Positions 27,641 to 34,272 of a DNA stretch of 34,762 nucleotides are shown piece after piece (the first letter of the stretch is position 1; each line of letters starts with the position of its first letter). The position numbers and the translations under genes are program-made. The notes under the pieces are model-generated. The model was not told the origin of the DNA. It saw only the letters and a program-made list of their open reading frames with translations, and ran no database searches. The DNA comes from Actinomycetes bacterium (GTDB lineage: Bacteria; Actinomycetota; Acidimicrobiia; Acidimicrobiales; Palsa-688). The stretch lies in assembly GCA_021811865.1 (NCBI GenBank), contig JAKAQB010000038.1, positions 1 through 34,762 on the forward strand. Direction: 5' to 3'.

Positions 27641-28353
27641 CGCCTCGCCGGGGGCGTCCCGCCGGCGCCCAGCCCGACGCCGTCGGACGGCTCGGCCGCC
27701 ACCACGTCGAGGACGCCGGCGTGCTCGGCGGCGATCACCGCCTCGACCTCTGGGAGGGTCGCCACGCCGAGCGTCAGCACCTCGGTGCCGTTGCCGGCGC
27801 TCAGCAGGCCACCGCCGCTGCCGGTCACCGCCATCACCTCCCCCCCTCGCAGCAGGACGGTCGTCTTGGAGGTCGGTGCCGTCCCGGTGGTCTCGAAGAG
27901 ATCGACTCGCTCGCCGGCCACCAGACCGCTGAGCTCCGGTGCGGAGATCGTCACGGTCACGGGGCGGAGCCCCGGCTGGGTGCCGGCGGGGGTCAGCTCG
28001 GGCGCCGTCACCAGCTCGCCGGGCTGCAGTGCCACGGCGAGCGTCCGACCTTCCACCTCGGCCCGGCTGCCGAAGGCTGTGGCGGCGAGCGTCCCGGTGA
28101 GATGGGCTTGCACGGTCCGCAGGTCAGCCGGGGTGATCCTCGTGCCGGCCGCCACCGGAACGGCGGCGACCACCCATGGCCGTCCCCGGCCGGGCCGGGT
28201 ACCCAGCCAAGCCCCGAACACCAGGACCGCGGACGTCGCGATCACGAAGGCACCGGCGATCGCCCGCCCGCCGACCCTCGCCGGGCGCGGCTGCAACCGG
28301 AGCCCGGCAGCGGACCCGTTCCCGACCCTTGCCTCCGCGGAGGGGGCGGCCAC
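27637..28353 (-). CDS. CpaB/RcpC-like SAF-domain protein
   Basis: A 238-residue protein with one N-terminal membrane segment (about 29-51, AIAGAFVIATSAVLVFGAWLG) and a SAF domain: VVAAVPVAAGTRITPADLR, then VEGRTLAVALQPGELVTAPEL. A second beta-rich part follows (VTVTISAPELSGLVAGERVDLF), as in CpaB. In Gram-negatives RcpC/CpaB assists the outer-membrane secretin; here, in a presumed monoderm, it may be a cell-wall-side stabiliser. Start GTG. It is translationally coupled to the TadZ-like gene. Confidence 0.78.
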   Translation of the reverse strand: MAAPSAEARVGNGSAAGLRLQPRPARVGGRAIAGAFVIATSAVLVFGAWLGTRPGRGRPWVVAAVPVAAGTRITPADLRTVQAHLTGTLAATAFGSRAEVEGRTLAVALQPGELVTAPELTPAGTQPGLRPVTVTISAPELSGLVAGERVDLFETTGTAPTSKTTVLLRGGEVMAVTGSGGGLLSAGNGTEVLTLGVATLPEVEAVIAAEHAGVLDVVAAEPSDGVGLGAGGTPPARR

Positions 28354-28359
28354 GGGCGG

Positions 28360-28365
28360 AACCTA
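28360..28365 (-). promoter_or_regulatory. -10 box of the CpaB-like gene, leaderless layout
   Basis: TAGGTT on the minus strand, six bases, then GTG at 28353. It lies in the 50 bases after the Sm-like gene and could start a cpaB-tadZ transcript. Confidence 0.5.
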
Positions 28366-28403
28366 CTGGAGCAGCACGGGCATGTCGACAGGAGCTTTGC
28401 CGT

Positions 28404-29042
28404 CTACGGGCTCGGGGAGCAGGTGGCGATGGCGGCCAGCGGGACGTAGGTGTGCGTCCAGGGCCGGGTCCGGCTCCGCAGCGTGACCACGTCGGCACCC
28501 ATCGCGACGAGCACCCCCCGCACCTCGCCGCCGCCGCCCAGAGTCACTGTGACAGGATCGCGCTCGGCCGCAAGCGCGGCCAGCGCTTCGGGAAGGCTCA
28601 CCTGCAGGGCGGGACGGCGGTCGGATCCGGCCGCAGGCGGGGTGCCACCGGCGCGGACGGAGTGGACGTGCGCCAGCGCGATCAACGTCGTGGCGCCGGC
28701 GTGGGCGAGGACGCAGAGGTCACTCCCTACGCCGACGAGCCTGCCACTGGCCGACCGGCCGTCGAGGCCTACGGTGACATCCGAGCCACGCTCCGCCAGG
28801 TCGACAAGCACCCCGAGCCAGGTCGCCCCCTCCTGCGCCTGCTGGCGCAGCCAGCGCTCCCGTGTCCGGGCGGCCACGGCCTCCCGGGTGCGGGTGTCGG
28901 CGGACCAGGCGGTGAGAGCGGAGAGCAGTGCGTCGGCGTCGAAGGGGTACCGGTGGGTCCGCTCGCCCTCTCCGTCGCCCTCTCCGTCGCCGTCCCTGCC
29001 CTCCGTGCCGTCCGTGCCCTCCGTGCCCTCCGTGCCGTCCAC
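28404..29042 (-). CDS. Unrecognised protein with two Sm-like beta repeats
   Basis: I do not recognise a named family. The 212-residue protein starts with an acidic Thr/Glu/Gly/Asp repeat (1-27, TEGTEGTDGTEG...). A helical part (30-75) with RTRERWLRQQAQEGATW follows. Two similar beta-rich units come next: VTVGLDGRSASGRLVGVGSD, then LCVLAHAGATTLIALAHVHSV; and VTVTLGGGGEVRGVLVAMGAD, then VVTLRSRTRPWTHTYVPLAAI. Each has the V-x-V-x-L-x-G...G-x-L-V-x-x-G-x-D pattern of small Sm/LSm-like barrels. No membrane segment is seen. It is the first gene of the minus-strand Tad operon, 50 bases before the CpaB-like gene, so a regulatory or pilus-linked role is likely but unproven. Confidence 0.65.
   Translation of the reverse strand: MDGTEGTEGTDGTEGRDGDGEGDGEGERTHRYPFDADALLSALTAWSADTRTREAVAARTRERWLRQQAQEGATWLGVLVDLAERGSDVTVGLDGRSASGRLVGVGSDLCVLAHAGATTLIALAHVHSVRAGGTPPAAGSDRRPALQVSLPEALAALAAERDPVTVTLGGGGEVRGVLVAMGADVVTLRSRTRPWTHTYVPLAAIATCSPSP
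28979..29040. repeat. 9-base imperfect tandem repeats in the 5' end of the Sm-like gene
   Basis: CCTCCGTGC and close variants recur through 29001-29040, preceded by CTCTCCGTCGC units. They encode the acidic TEGTEG/DGEGDGEG N-terminus on the minus strand. Such arrays change length easily, in multiples of three codons. Confidence 0.75.
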
Positions 29043-29048
29043 GGCGGG

Positions 29049-29054
29049 ACTCTA
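29049..29054 (-). promoter_or_regulatory. -10 box of the Sm-like gene, leaderless layout
   Basis: TAGAGT on the minus strand, six bases, then GTG at 29042. The quadruple element copy B begins 157 bases further upstream. Confidence 0.5.
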
Positions 29055-29143
29055 CGGCGTCTGCCCGGCGCAGGCACGGCTGGCACCGGGCATTCCCGTG
29101 CGCCGGCCGCCGGCCGTGCCCCTGGTCGGCAAGCGGGGCGCGT

Positions 29144-29207
29144 GCTCTCGCCGGCGAAGGCCGTCACCCTTGCCGGCGGGGCGCTCTCACCGGCGAAGGC
29201 CGTCAAC
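29144..29207. repeat. 39-base-spaced direct repeat
   Basis: GCTCTCGCCGGCGAAGGCCG at 29144 recurs at 29183 with one change (CTCACC for CTCGCC) and continues GTCA. It ends against copy B of the quadruple element. The surrounding 29055-29210 stretch carries no gene I can support. Confidence 0.75.
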
Positions 29208-29210
29208 CGC

Positions 29211-29296
29211 AAACCGCGCGCAGCGAGATGAACCGCGCGCATGGACGACGAAATGTCGTCCTCTTTGCGCGCGGTTCCCCTGCTGGCGCGCGGTTT
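29211..29296. promoter_or_regulatory. Quadruple GCGCGC inverted element, copy B (before the minus-strand Tad operon)
   Basis: The outer arms AAACCGCGCGC (29211-29221) and GCGCGCGGTTT (29286-29296) are perfect inverses, as are the inner arms AACCGCGCGCA (29231-29241) and TGCGCGCGGTT (29266-29276). At the centre GGACGAC-gaaat-GTCGTCC (29243-29261) is a third perfect stem. The half-site offsets (20, 35, 19) equal those of copy A. The inner and central arms could form one long hairpin in RNA. It lies 169 bases upstream of the Sm-like gene on one side and 205 bases upstream of the small His/Asp ORF on the other. Confidence 0.8.
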
Positions 29297-29351
29297 GCGC
29301 CGCGGGATCGCCGCTCACGGGCCCCATCGTCGTGCCGGCCGGGTGCAACAG

Positions 29352-29396
29352 CCCCAAAGGGGACGCTTGGCGTACCGCAGCGCCCGTCTCCAAGCG
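29352..29396 (+). other. Possible structured RNA or regulatory hairpins
   Basis: CCCC-aaa-GGGG (29352-29362) is followed at once by CGCTTGG (29364-29370), which pairs with CCAAGCG (29390-29396). The two stems lie about 100 bases before the promoter at 29490, so they are not in that transcript; a longer transcript or DNA-level function would be needed. I do not match them to a known riboswitch. Confidence 0.3.
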
Positions 29397-29489
29397 ATGC
29401 GCGCTCGGTGCGTGAGGCGCCGGCGCCGCACAACCCTCGGGTGGCACATGAAAGATCACGAGAAGTCACACATGTTCGCTACTGGACGC

Positions 29490-29495
29490 TAAGGT
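29490..29495 (+). promoter_or_regulatory. -10 box of the small His/Asp ORF, leaderless layout
   Basis: TAAGGT followed by six bases and the ATG at 29502. The preceding 45 bases are notably AT-richer than the surroundings, as expected of a promoter. They contain ACATG (29446) and CATGT (29471) as a widely spaced inverted pair. Confidence 0.5.
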
Positions 29496-29501
29496 GGGCT
29501 C

Positions 29502-29630
29502 ATGGTCGCAAGGACGGTGACACCGGTGAGGCACGGCCACGACACGCAGCACGGCCACGACACGCAGCGCGGCCACGACACGCAGCGCGGCCACGACAGG
29601 GGCGCCGAGCGGGAAGGGGGACGGGCATGA
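29502..29630 (+). CDS. Small ORF with HGHDTQ repeats, coupled to the HTH gene
   Basis: A 42-residue ORF (MVARTVTPV, then RHGHDTQ and GHDTQ-type repeats, ending GAEREGGRA). It has a leaderless promoter and its TGA stop overlaps the ATG of the HTH gene (ATGA at 29627-29630). The 18-base tandem array supplies the repeats. Four GHD units and six histidines suggest metal binding as one option; a leader peptide controlling the HTH gene is another. No homolog is known to me. The coupling and the promoter, not the residue content, are the argument that it is translated. Confidence 0.5.
   Translation: MVARTVTPVRHGHDTQHGHDTQRGHDTQRGHDRGAEREGGRA
29532..29599. repeat. 18-base tandem array in the small ORF
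   Basis: CACGGCCACGACACGCAG at 29532 and 29550, the variant with CGCGG at 29568, and a partial fourth copy from 29586 to 29599. It encodes HGHDTQ/RGHDTQ. Confidence 0.9.
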
Positions 29631-29992
29631 GCGTCGCTGACACGCCGATCCGCTGGCTGTCGACCCGAGAGGCCTGCGAGCGCTTGGGCGTGACCCTGCG
29701 GACGCTGTACCGCTTCATCGACGAGGGGCAGTTGCCGGCCTACAAGATGGGTCGGGTCATCCGCCTCCAGGCGGCGGACGTGGCCGACTTCATCGACCGC
29801 ATGCGCATCCCGCCGGGGACGCTCGAGCACCTGTACCCGGAGCCCAAGGGCCACGAGCGCCAGGCCGGTGGCCGGGTCTCGGCGGAGGAGGCGGCGGAGG
29901 AGGAGGCGGCGGAGGCGGAGGCGGGTGCCGGCGGCCTGCCGGACGATGGTGGCGAGCTCGCTGTGATGGTCGGCGAGGAGGAGCTTCCCTGA
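29627..29992 (+). CDS. Excisionase/BldC-type helix-turn-helix protein
   Basis: A 121-residue DNA-binding protein of the HTH_17 (MerR-like excisionase) family. The domain spans about 8-60: WLSTREACERLGVTLRTLYR, then FIDEGQLPAYKMGRVIRLQ and ADVADFIDRMRI. A basic hinge and a very acidic Ala/Glu-rich tail (about 83-121) follow. Without an integrase beside it, a transcription factor is more likely than an excisionase. The strong site GGAAGGGGG precedes the ATG at 29627, and the start overlaps the small ORF's stop. It is 23 bases upstream of the HIT gene. Confidence 0.82.
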   Translation: MSVADTPIRWLSTREACERLGVTLRTLYRFIDEGQLPAYKMGRVIRLQAADVADFIDRMRIPPGTLEHLYPEPKGHERQAGGRVSAEEAAEEEAAEAEAGAGGLPDDGGELAVMVGEEELP

Positions 29993-30015
29993 CCCCTGCC
30001 GGCCCCGGTGGCGCC

Positions 30016-30363
30016 GTGGCGTCCGACTGCCTCTTCTGCCGGATCGTGGCGGGGGAGGTGGCCTCAGAGGAGGTGCTCCGCACGGAGCGGACGTACGCCT
30101 TCCGGGACATCAGTCCGGTGGCGCCGGTGCACGTGCTGGTCGTCCCGCGCGACCACATCGACAGCGCCGCCGCCGTGTCGGCACAGCATGGCGCCGTGGT
30201 GGCGGAGCTGCTCACCACGGCGCGCGCCGTGGCGGAAGCCGAGGGCATCCTCGAGCGCGGCTACCGGCTCGTGCTCAACGTGGGCGAAGACGCCCTGAAC
30301 AGCGTGGCGCACCTCCACCTTCATGTCATCGGTGGCAAGCGGCTGGGGTGGCCGCCGGGGTGA
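30016..30363 (+). CDS. HIT-family nucleotide hydrolase
   Basis: A HINT-like histidine-triad protein, 115 residues, the usual length. The N-terminal CLFCRIVAGEV has the zinc-type cysteine pair, PVAPVHVLVVPRDHI follows, and the active site HLHLHVIGG is at about 101-109. Such proteins hydrolyse purine nucleoside phosphoramidates or adenylates. Start GTG. Its TGA overlaps the phoH GTG at 30360, in line with the hit-phoH-ybeY order of many actinobacteria. Confidence 0.93.
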   Translation: MASDCLFCRIVAGEVASEEVLRTERTYAFRDISPVAPVHVLVVPRDHIDSAAAVSAQHGAVVAELLTTARAVAEAEGILERGYRLVLNVGEDALNSVAHLHLHVIGGKRLGWPPG

Positions 30364-31394
30364 CCGAGGCGGCCGGCGGAGGATCTGCCGCGGGCACGAG
30401 CATCACCGGTCTCCGCCCCGCCCCGGCGGTAGCCTGGCAGCCAGAGCCCGCCGTGCCAACGACTGTCACCGTCCCCAACCACCTGATGCCGCGCCTGGTC
30501 GGCCCGCTCAACGAGAACCTCAAGCTGGTCGAGGAGGCCTTCGCCGGCACGCGGATCGTCAGCCGTGGCAACGAGTTCATCATCGACGGTGACGACGCTT
30601 CGACAGCGGCGCGCCTGATCGACGAGTTGCGCCTCATCCTCGAGCAGGGCCACAGCGTGGACCCCTCGATGGTGACGCGCACCATAGACATGGTGCGGGC
30701 CGACGAGCGCCCCTCCGAGGTCCTGACCGCAGAGGTCCTGCGCCCGGTCCGCGGCCGGGCGGTCCGTCCGAAGACCAGCGGGCAGAAGCGCTACGCCGAG
30801 GCGATCCGCGACAACGTCGTCACCTTCGGGATCGGCCCGGCGGGCACCGGCAAGAGCTACCTCGCCGTCGCCCTCGCCGTTCAGGCCCTCCAGGCAAAGA
30901 CCGTCGACCGCATCATCCTCACCCGTCCGGCGGTCGAAGCGGGGGAGCGGCTCGGGTTCCTGCCAGGGGACCTCATGGCCAAGATCGATCCCTACCTCCG
31001 ACCGCTCTACGACGCCCTCTACGACATGCTCGGCACGGAGGGGGCGCGCCGCCTGCTCGATGCGGGCACGGTGGAGGTGGCGCCGCTCGCGTACATGCGC
31101 GGCCGGACGCTCAACAACAGCTTCATCATCCTCGACGAGGCACAGAACACGACCCCGGAGCAGATGAAGATGTTCCTCACCCGCATCGGCTTCGGGTCCA
31201 AGGTCGTCGTGACGGGCGACGACACCCAGATCGACCTCCCCGGCGGTCGCTCGGGGCTGCTCAACCTGGAGTCGGTCCTCTCGGGGATCGAGGGCCTCGC
31301 CTGGGTGCGCCTCGGACGGCGTGACGTCGTGCGTCACCGGATCGTCGCCGACATAGTGTCGGCATTCGAGGCGGCCGACGCCTCGCGTGCCTGA
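30360..31394 (+). CDS. phoH: PhoH-like ATPase
   Basis: A P-loop ATPase of the PhoH/YbeZ family linked to RNA metabolism together with YbeY. About 344 residues. Walker A is GPAGTGKS after VVTFGI, Walker B FIILDEAQNTTPEQMKMFLT, and the sensor-like VVTGDDTQIDLP follows. The N-terminal region has the nucleic-acid-binding fold typical of PhoH (LNENLKLVEEAFAGTRIV). The start is uncertain: GTG 30360 overlaps the HIT stop, but GTG 30453 (MPTTVTVPNH...) fits the family N-terminus better and TAGCCT lies at 30430-30435. Confidence 0.94.
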   Translation: MTEAAGGGSAAGTSITGLRPAPAVAWQPEPAVPTTVTVPNHLMPRLVGPLNENLKLVEEAFAGTRIVSRGNEFIIDGDDASTAARLIDELRLILEQGHSVDPSMVTRTIDMVRADERPSEVLTAEVLRPVRGRAVRPKTSGQKRYAEAIRDNVVTFGIGPAGTGKSYLAVALAVQALQAKTVDRIILTRPAVEAGERLGFLPGDLMAKIDPYLRPLYDALYDMLGTEGARRLLDAGTVEVAPLAYMRGRTLNNSFIILDEAQNTTPEQMKMFLTRIGFGSKVVVTGDDTQIDLPGGRSGLLNLESVLSGIEGLAWVRLGRRDVVRHRIVADIVSAFEAADASRA

Positions 31395-32019
31395 ACCGAC
31401 GATGGCTGTCGAGGTCTTCGCCGCCGACGAGCAGCACGACCAGCCGGTCGACACGTTGCGGCTGGTGCGGCTCGCCGAGGCTGTGCTCTCCGACGAGGGT
31501 GTCCGCGGTGACGCCGAGCTGTCGATGCTGTTCGTGGACGAGGACGCGATCGCGGATCTCAACAAGCGGTTCCTCGGCAAGGATGGCCCGACGGACGTGC
31601 TCGCCTTCCCGATCGACGAGGAGCCGGCGGAGAGTGGGCGCTCGCCGGATTCGGGAGGAAGCGGGCCTGGCTTCACCGGGGAGATGGAGGAGGCGCCGGC
31701 CCTGCTCGGCGATGTGGTCATCTGCCCTGCCGTCGCCCATCGCAACGCCCCGGAGCACACCGGGGCGTACGAGGACGAGCTGGCCCTGCTCGTCGTGCAC
31801 GGCGTGTTGCACCTGTTGGGCATGGACCACCTCGACGAGGAGGAGGCGGAGGAGATGGAGCGGCGCGAGCGCGAGCTGCTCGCGCGCCACCACGGCGTGA
31901 TGGTCTCGCCGCAGTTCCGGCCTGCCGCCGTGGACCCCGCCCCTCCCGCCCCCGACGCCTCCGCACCGCGCCCCGGCCCGGCTGCCGACGAGCCCTTCCA
32001 GGGACCATCGGGCCCGTGA
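31387..32019 (+). CDS. ybeY: Endoribonuclease YbeY
   Basis: A metal-dependent single-strand endoribonuclease acting in 16S rRNA 3' maturation and ribosome quality control. The zinc motif is HGVLHLLGMDH (three histidines), preceded by TDVLAFP and LGDVVICPAV. The protein has 210 residues, longer than the usual 150-170: about 25 residues (ESGRSPDSGGSGPGF...) are inserted between TDVLAFP and LGDVV, and a Pro/Ala-rich tail of about 35 residues ends the protein. The GTG at 31387 overlaps phoH by eight bases; an in-frame ATG at 31402 is an alternative. Confidence 0.94.
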   Translation: MPEPTMAVEVFAADEQHDQPVDTLRLVRLAEAVLSDEGVRGDAELSMLFVDEDAIADLNKRFLGKDGPTDVLAFPIDEEPAESGRSPDSGGSGPGFTGEMEEAPALLGDVVICPAVAHRNAPEHTGAYEDELALLVVHGVLHLLGMDHLDEEEAEEMERRERELLARHHGVMVSPQFRPAAVDPAPPAPDASAPRPGPAADEPFQGPSGP

Positions 32020-33326
32020 CCGCCGCCGACCCCCCAAGCACCCACTTCGACGGGACCGACATCGGCCTTCTGGTCGCGGTCGTCGTCCTGATCGTCGTCA
32101 CGGGTTTCCTCGCCCTCTCGGAGACCTCGCTCACCCGTACGTCGCGGGTGAAGGCGCTGAGCCTCGTCGAGGAGCAACGGCGGGGCGCCAAGATCCTGCT
32201 CCGGCTGGTGGAGCGCATCGAGCGGGTCCTCCCCGTCGTGCTCTTCGCCCTCGAGTTGTGCACCCTTGTCGCCGCCACCCTGGTCGGCGTCGTGGCCGCC
32301 CACCTCTTCGGCGCCCTCGGCGTGCTCGTCGCCACCGTCTTCGAGGTGATCGTCGTCTTCGTGGTCGCCGAGCTGGCACCGAAGACGTGGGCGGTGCAGC
32401 ACAGCGAGCGCGCTGCGCTGATGTCGGCACCGTTCATCCGGGCCCTGTACGGGTTCCCGCCGTTGCGGTGGGTCACCCGTGCTCTCATCAAGGTGACCAA
32501 CGTGGCGCTCCCCGGCAAGGGCATGTCGGAGGGGCCGTACACCTCCGACGAGATGATCCGCGCGATCGTCGACACGGCGGCGGCGGAGGAGGTCATCGAG
32601 ACGGAGGAACGGACGCTGTTCCACTCGATCATCGACTTCGGCGACACCGTGGTGCGCGACGTGATGATCCCACGGCCTGACATGGTCGTCGTCGAGTCCC
32701 ACGCCATCATCCGGGACGTGGTCGACATCGCCATCAGCGCCGGCTGTAGCCGGATCCCCGTCTACGGCCAGGGCATCGACGACATCGTCGGGGTGGTGTT
32801 CGTGAAGGATCTGCTGCGTGCCGTGCGCGACGACCAGGCTGGCGAGCCGGTGACGGCCGTCATGCGCGATGCGCACTTCACCCCGGAGAGCAAGCGGGTC
32901 CCCGAGCTCATGCGCGAGATGCAGACCGAGAAGTACCACCTGGCGATGGTCGTGGACGAGTACGGCGGGACCGCCGGGCTCGTGACCCTCGAGGACCTGA
33001 TCGAGGAGCTCGTGGGGGAGATCACCGACGAGTACGACGTCGACGCCCTGCCGGACGTGGAGGTCCTCGACGACGGCACGGTGGTGGTCAATGCCCGCAT
33101 GCCCATCGACGAGGTCAACGACCTGCTCCCCGGACCCGGGTTGCCCGAGGGTGACTGGGACACCGTGGGCGGGCTCGTGTACTCCGAGGCCGGCCACGTG
33201 CCCCACGAGGGCGAGGAGGTCGAGGTGGAGGGCCACCGCCTGCGGGCCGAGGGGGTCTCCGGCCGGCGCATCGGGCGGGTGCGGATCCTTCCCGGCTCAT
33301 CGGCCGGGGTCGCGGCCGATGAGTGA
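32016..33326 (+). CDS. CNNM/CorC (HlyC) family membrane protein with CBS pair
   Basis: A divalent-cation (probably Mg2+) transport family protein, 436 residues. The N-terminal CNNM domain has three to four hydrophobic segments (GLLVAVVVLIVVTGFLALSE, then VVLFALELCTLVAATLVGVVA). The CBS pair runs from VRDVMIPRPDMVVVES to YHLAMVVDEYGGTAGLVTLEDLIEELVGEI, and the C-terminal CorC_HlyC domain ends about residue 425. The GTG at 32016 overlaps the ybeY stop. Location between ybeY and era is conserved in actinobacteria. Confidence 0.92.
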   Translation: MTAADPPSTHFDGTDIGLLVAVVVLIVVTGFLALSETSLTRTSRVKALSLVEEQRRGAKILLRLVERIERVLPVVLFALELCTLVAATLVGVVAAHLFGALGVLVATVFEVIVVFVVAELAPKTWAVQHSERAALMSAPFIRALYGFPPLRWVTRALIKVTNVALPGKGMSEGPYTSDEMIRAIVDTAAAEEVIETEERTLFHSIIDFGDTVVRDVMIPRPDMVVVESHAIIRDVVDIAISAGCSRIPVYGQGIDDIVGVVFVKDLLRAVRDDQAGEPVTAVMRDAHFTPESKRVPELMREMQTEKYHLAMVVDEYGGTAGLVTLEDLIEELVGEITDEYDVDALPDVEVLDDGTVVVNARMPIDEVNDLLPGPGLPEGDWDTVGGLVYSEAGHVPHEGEEVEVEGHRLRAEGVSGRRIGRVRILPGSSAGVAADE

Positions 33327-34167
33327 CGCCTTCCGCTCCGGGTTCGCGACCCTGGTCGGGCGCCCCAACGTCGGCAAGTCCACGCTGCTGAACGCCATCG
33401 TCGGCCAGAAGGTGTCGATCACGTCGCCCGTGGTCCAGACGACCCGCACACCGGTGCGCGGGGTGCTGACCCGGCCCGAGCTCCAGATCGTCTTCGTGGA
33501 CACCCCCGGCATCCACAAGCCCCGCACGTTGCTCAGCACCCGCCTCAACGACGTAGCCGGCGACGCGCTCGGGGGCGTCGACGTCGCCGTGCTCGTCATC
33601 GACGCCACCCAGCCGCTCGGCCGGGGGGACCGGTTCGTCGCCGCCAAGCTGCCGCCGGCCGCCATCTGCGTCGTCAACAAGCTGGACCTCGCTGGGCGCA
33701 AGGCCGTGCTCGACCAGCTGCAGGCCGCCGCCTCGCTCGGCCTCGAGGAGTACTTCCCGGTGTCGGCGCGCACCAGGAAGGGTGTGGACGACCTCGTGGA
33801 CGCCATCGCCGCTCGCCTGCCCGAAGGACCCCGCCTGTACCCGCTCGGCGTCGTGACCGACGTCCCGGAAGCCGACTGGGTCGCCGAGCTGGTGCGTGAG
33901 CAGTTGCTCGCAGTCATGCGCGAGGAGGTGCCCCACTCGATCGCCTGCCGGGTCACGGAGTGGGAGTGGCCCCGGATCCGCTGCGAGATCCTCGTCGAGC
34001 GGGAGTCGCAGAAGCCGATCGTGATCGGCCGTGGGGGGGGCGTCCTCAAAGAGGTCGGCACCCGGGTGCGCGCCCAGCTCCCGGCCGGCGCTCACCTCGA
34101 GCTGTTCGTCAAGGTCGACCCCGACTGGCAGAGCCGGCCCAAGGCCCTGGAGCGCCTCGGCTACTGA
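33319..34167 (+). CDS. era: GTPase Era
   Basis: A 16S rRNA-binding GTPase for 30S assembly, 282 residues. G motifs are GRPNVGKST (14-22), DTPGIHKPR and NKLD, with SART as G5. The KH domain is seen as VIGRGGGVLKEVGTRVRAQL near the C-terminus. The ATG at 33319 overlaps the CorC stop by eight bases (ATGAGTGA), completing a chain of overlapping genes from HIT to era. It converges on pntB. Confidence 0.96.
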   Translation: MSDAFRSGFATLVGRPNVGKSTLLNAIVGQKVSITSPVVQTTRTPVRGVLTRPELQIVFVDTPGIHKPRTLLSTRLNDVAGDALGGVDVAVLVIDATQPLGRGDRFVAAKLPPAAICVVNKLDLAGRKAVLDQLQAAASLGLEEYFPVSARTRKGVDDLVDAIAARLPEGPRLYPLGVVTDVPEADWVAELVREQLLAVMREEVPHSIACRVTEWEWPRIRCEILVERESQKPIVIGRGGGVLKEVGTRVRAQLPAGAHLELFVKVDPDWQSRPKALERLGY

Positions 34168-34245
34168 CCGCTACTGACCCCGCTGACCGGCCGCTGACCC
34201 CGCTGACCGGCCGCTGACCCCGCTGACCGGCCGCTGACCCCGCTG
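34161..34245. repeat. 10/20-base tandem array at the era stop, rich in stop codons
   Basis: From the era stop onwards, CCGCTGACCCCGCTGACCGG units (20 bases, each two near-copies of a 10-mer) follow one another. TGA occurs at 34165, 34175, 34184, 34195, 34204, 34215, 34224 and 34235, so all three plus-strand frames are closed. The array lies in the interval between convergent era and pntB and takes the place of an obvious terminator. Confidence 0.9.
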
Positions 34246-34272
34246 GGCAGCGGGGCCCACGGTCCCGTGCCG

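Noticed and set aside
29352..29375. c-di-GMP-I riboswitch, because of GGGGACGC after a small hairpin
   Set aside because: The conserved GCAAACC and ACGCAAAGCC segments and the second helix are missing, and the mapped-looking promoter lies downstream of it.
29627..29992. Phage excisionase and an integrated element
   Set aside because: No integrase, attachment repeat or phage gene is nearby, and the gene sits ahead of the hit-phoH-ybeY-era housekeeping operon, so a BldC-type regulator is the better reading.
30321..33236. 971-codon minus-strand ORF opposite phoH, ybeY and corC
   Set aside because: Shadow of three well-recognised overlapping genes; composition is His/Asp/Leu-rich, as expected of the antisense frame.
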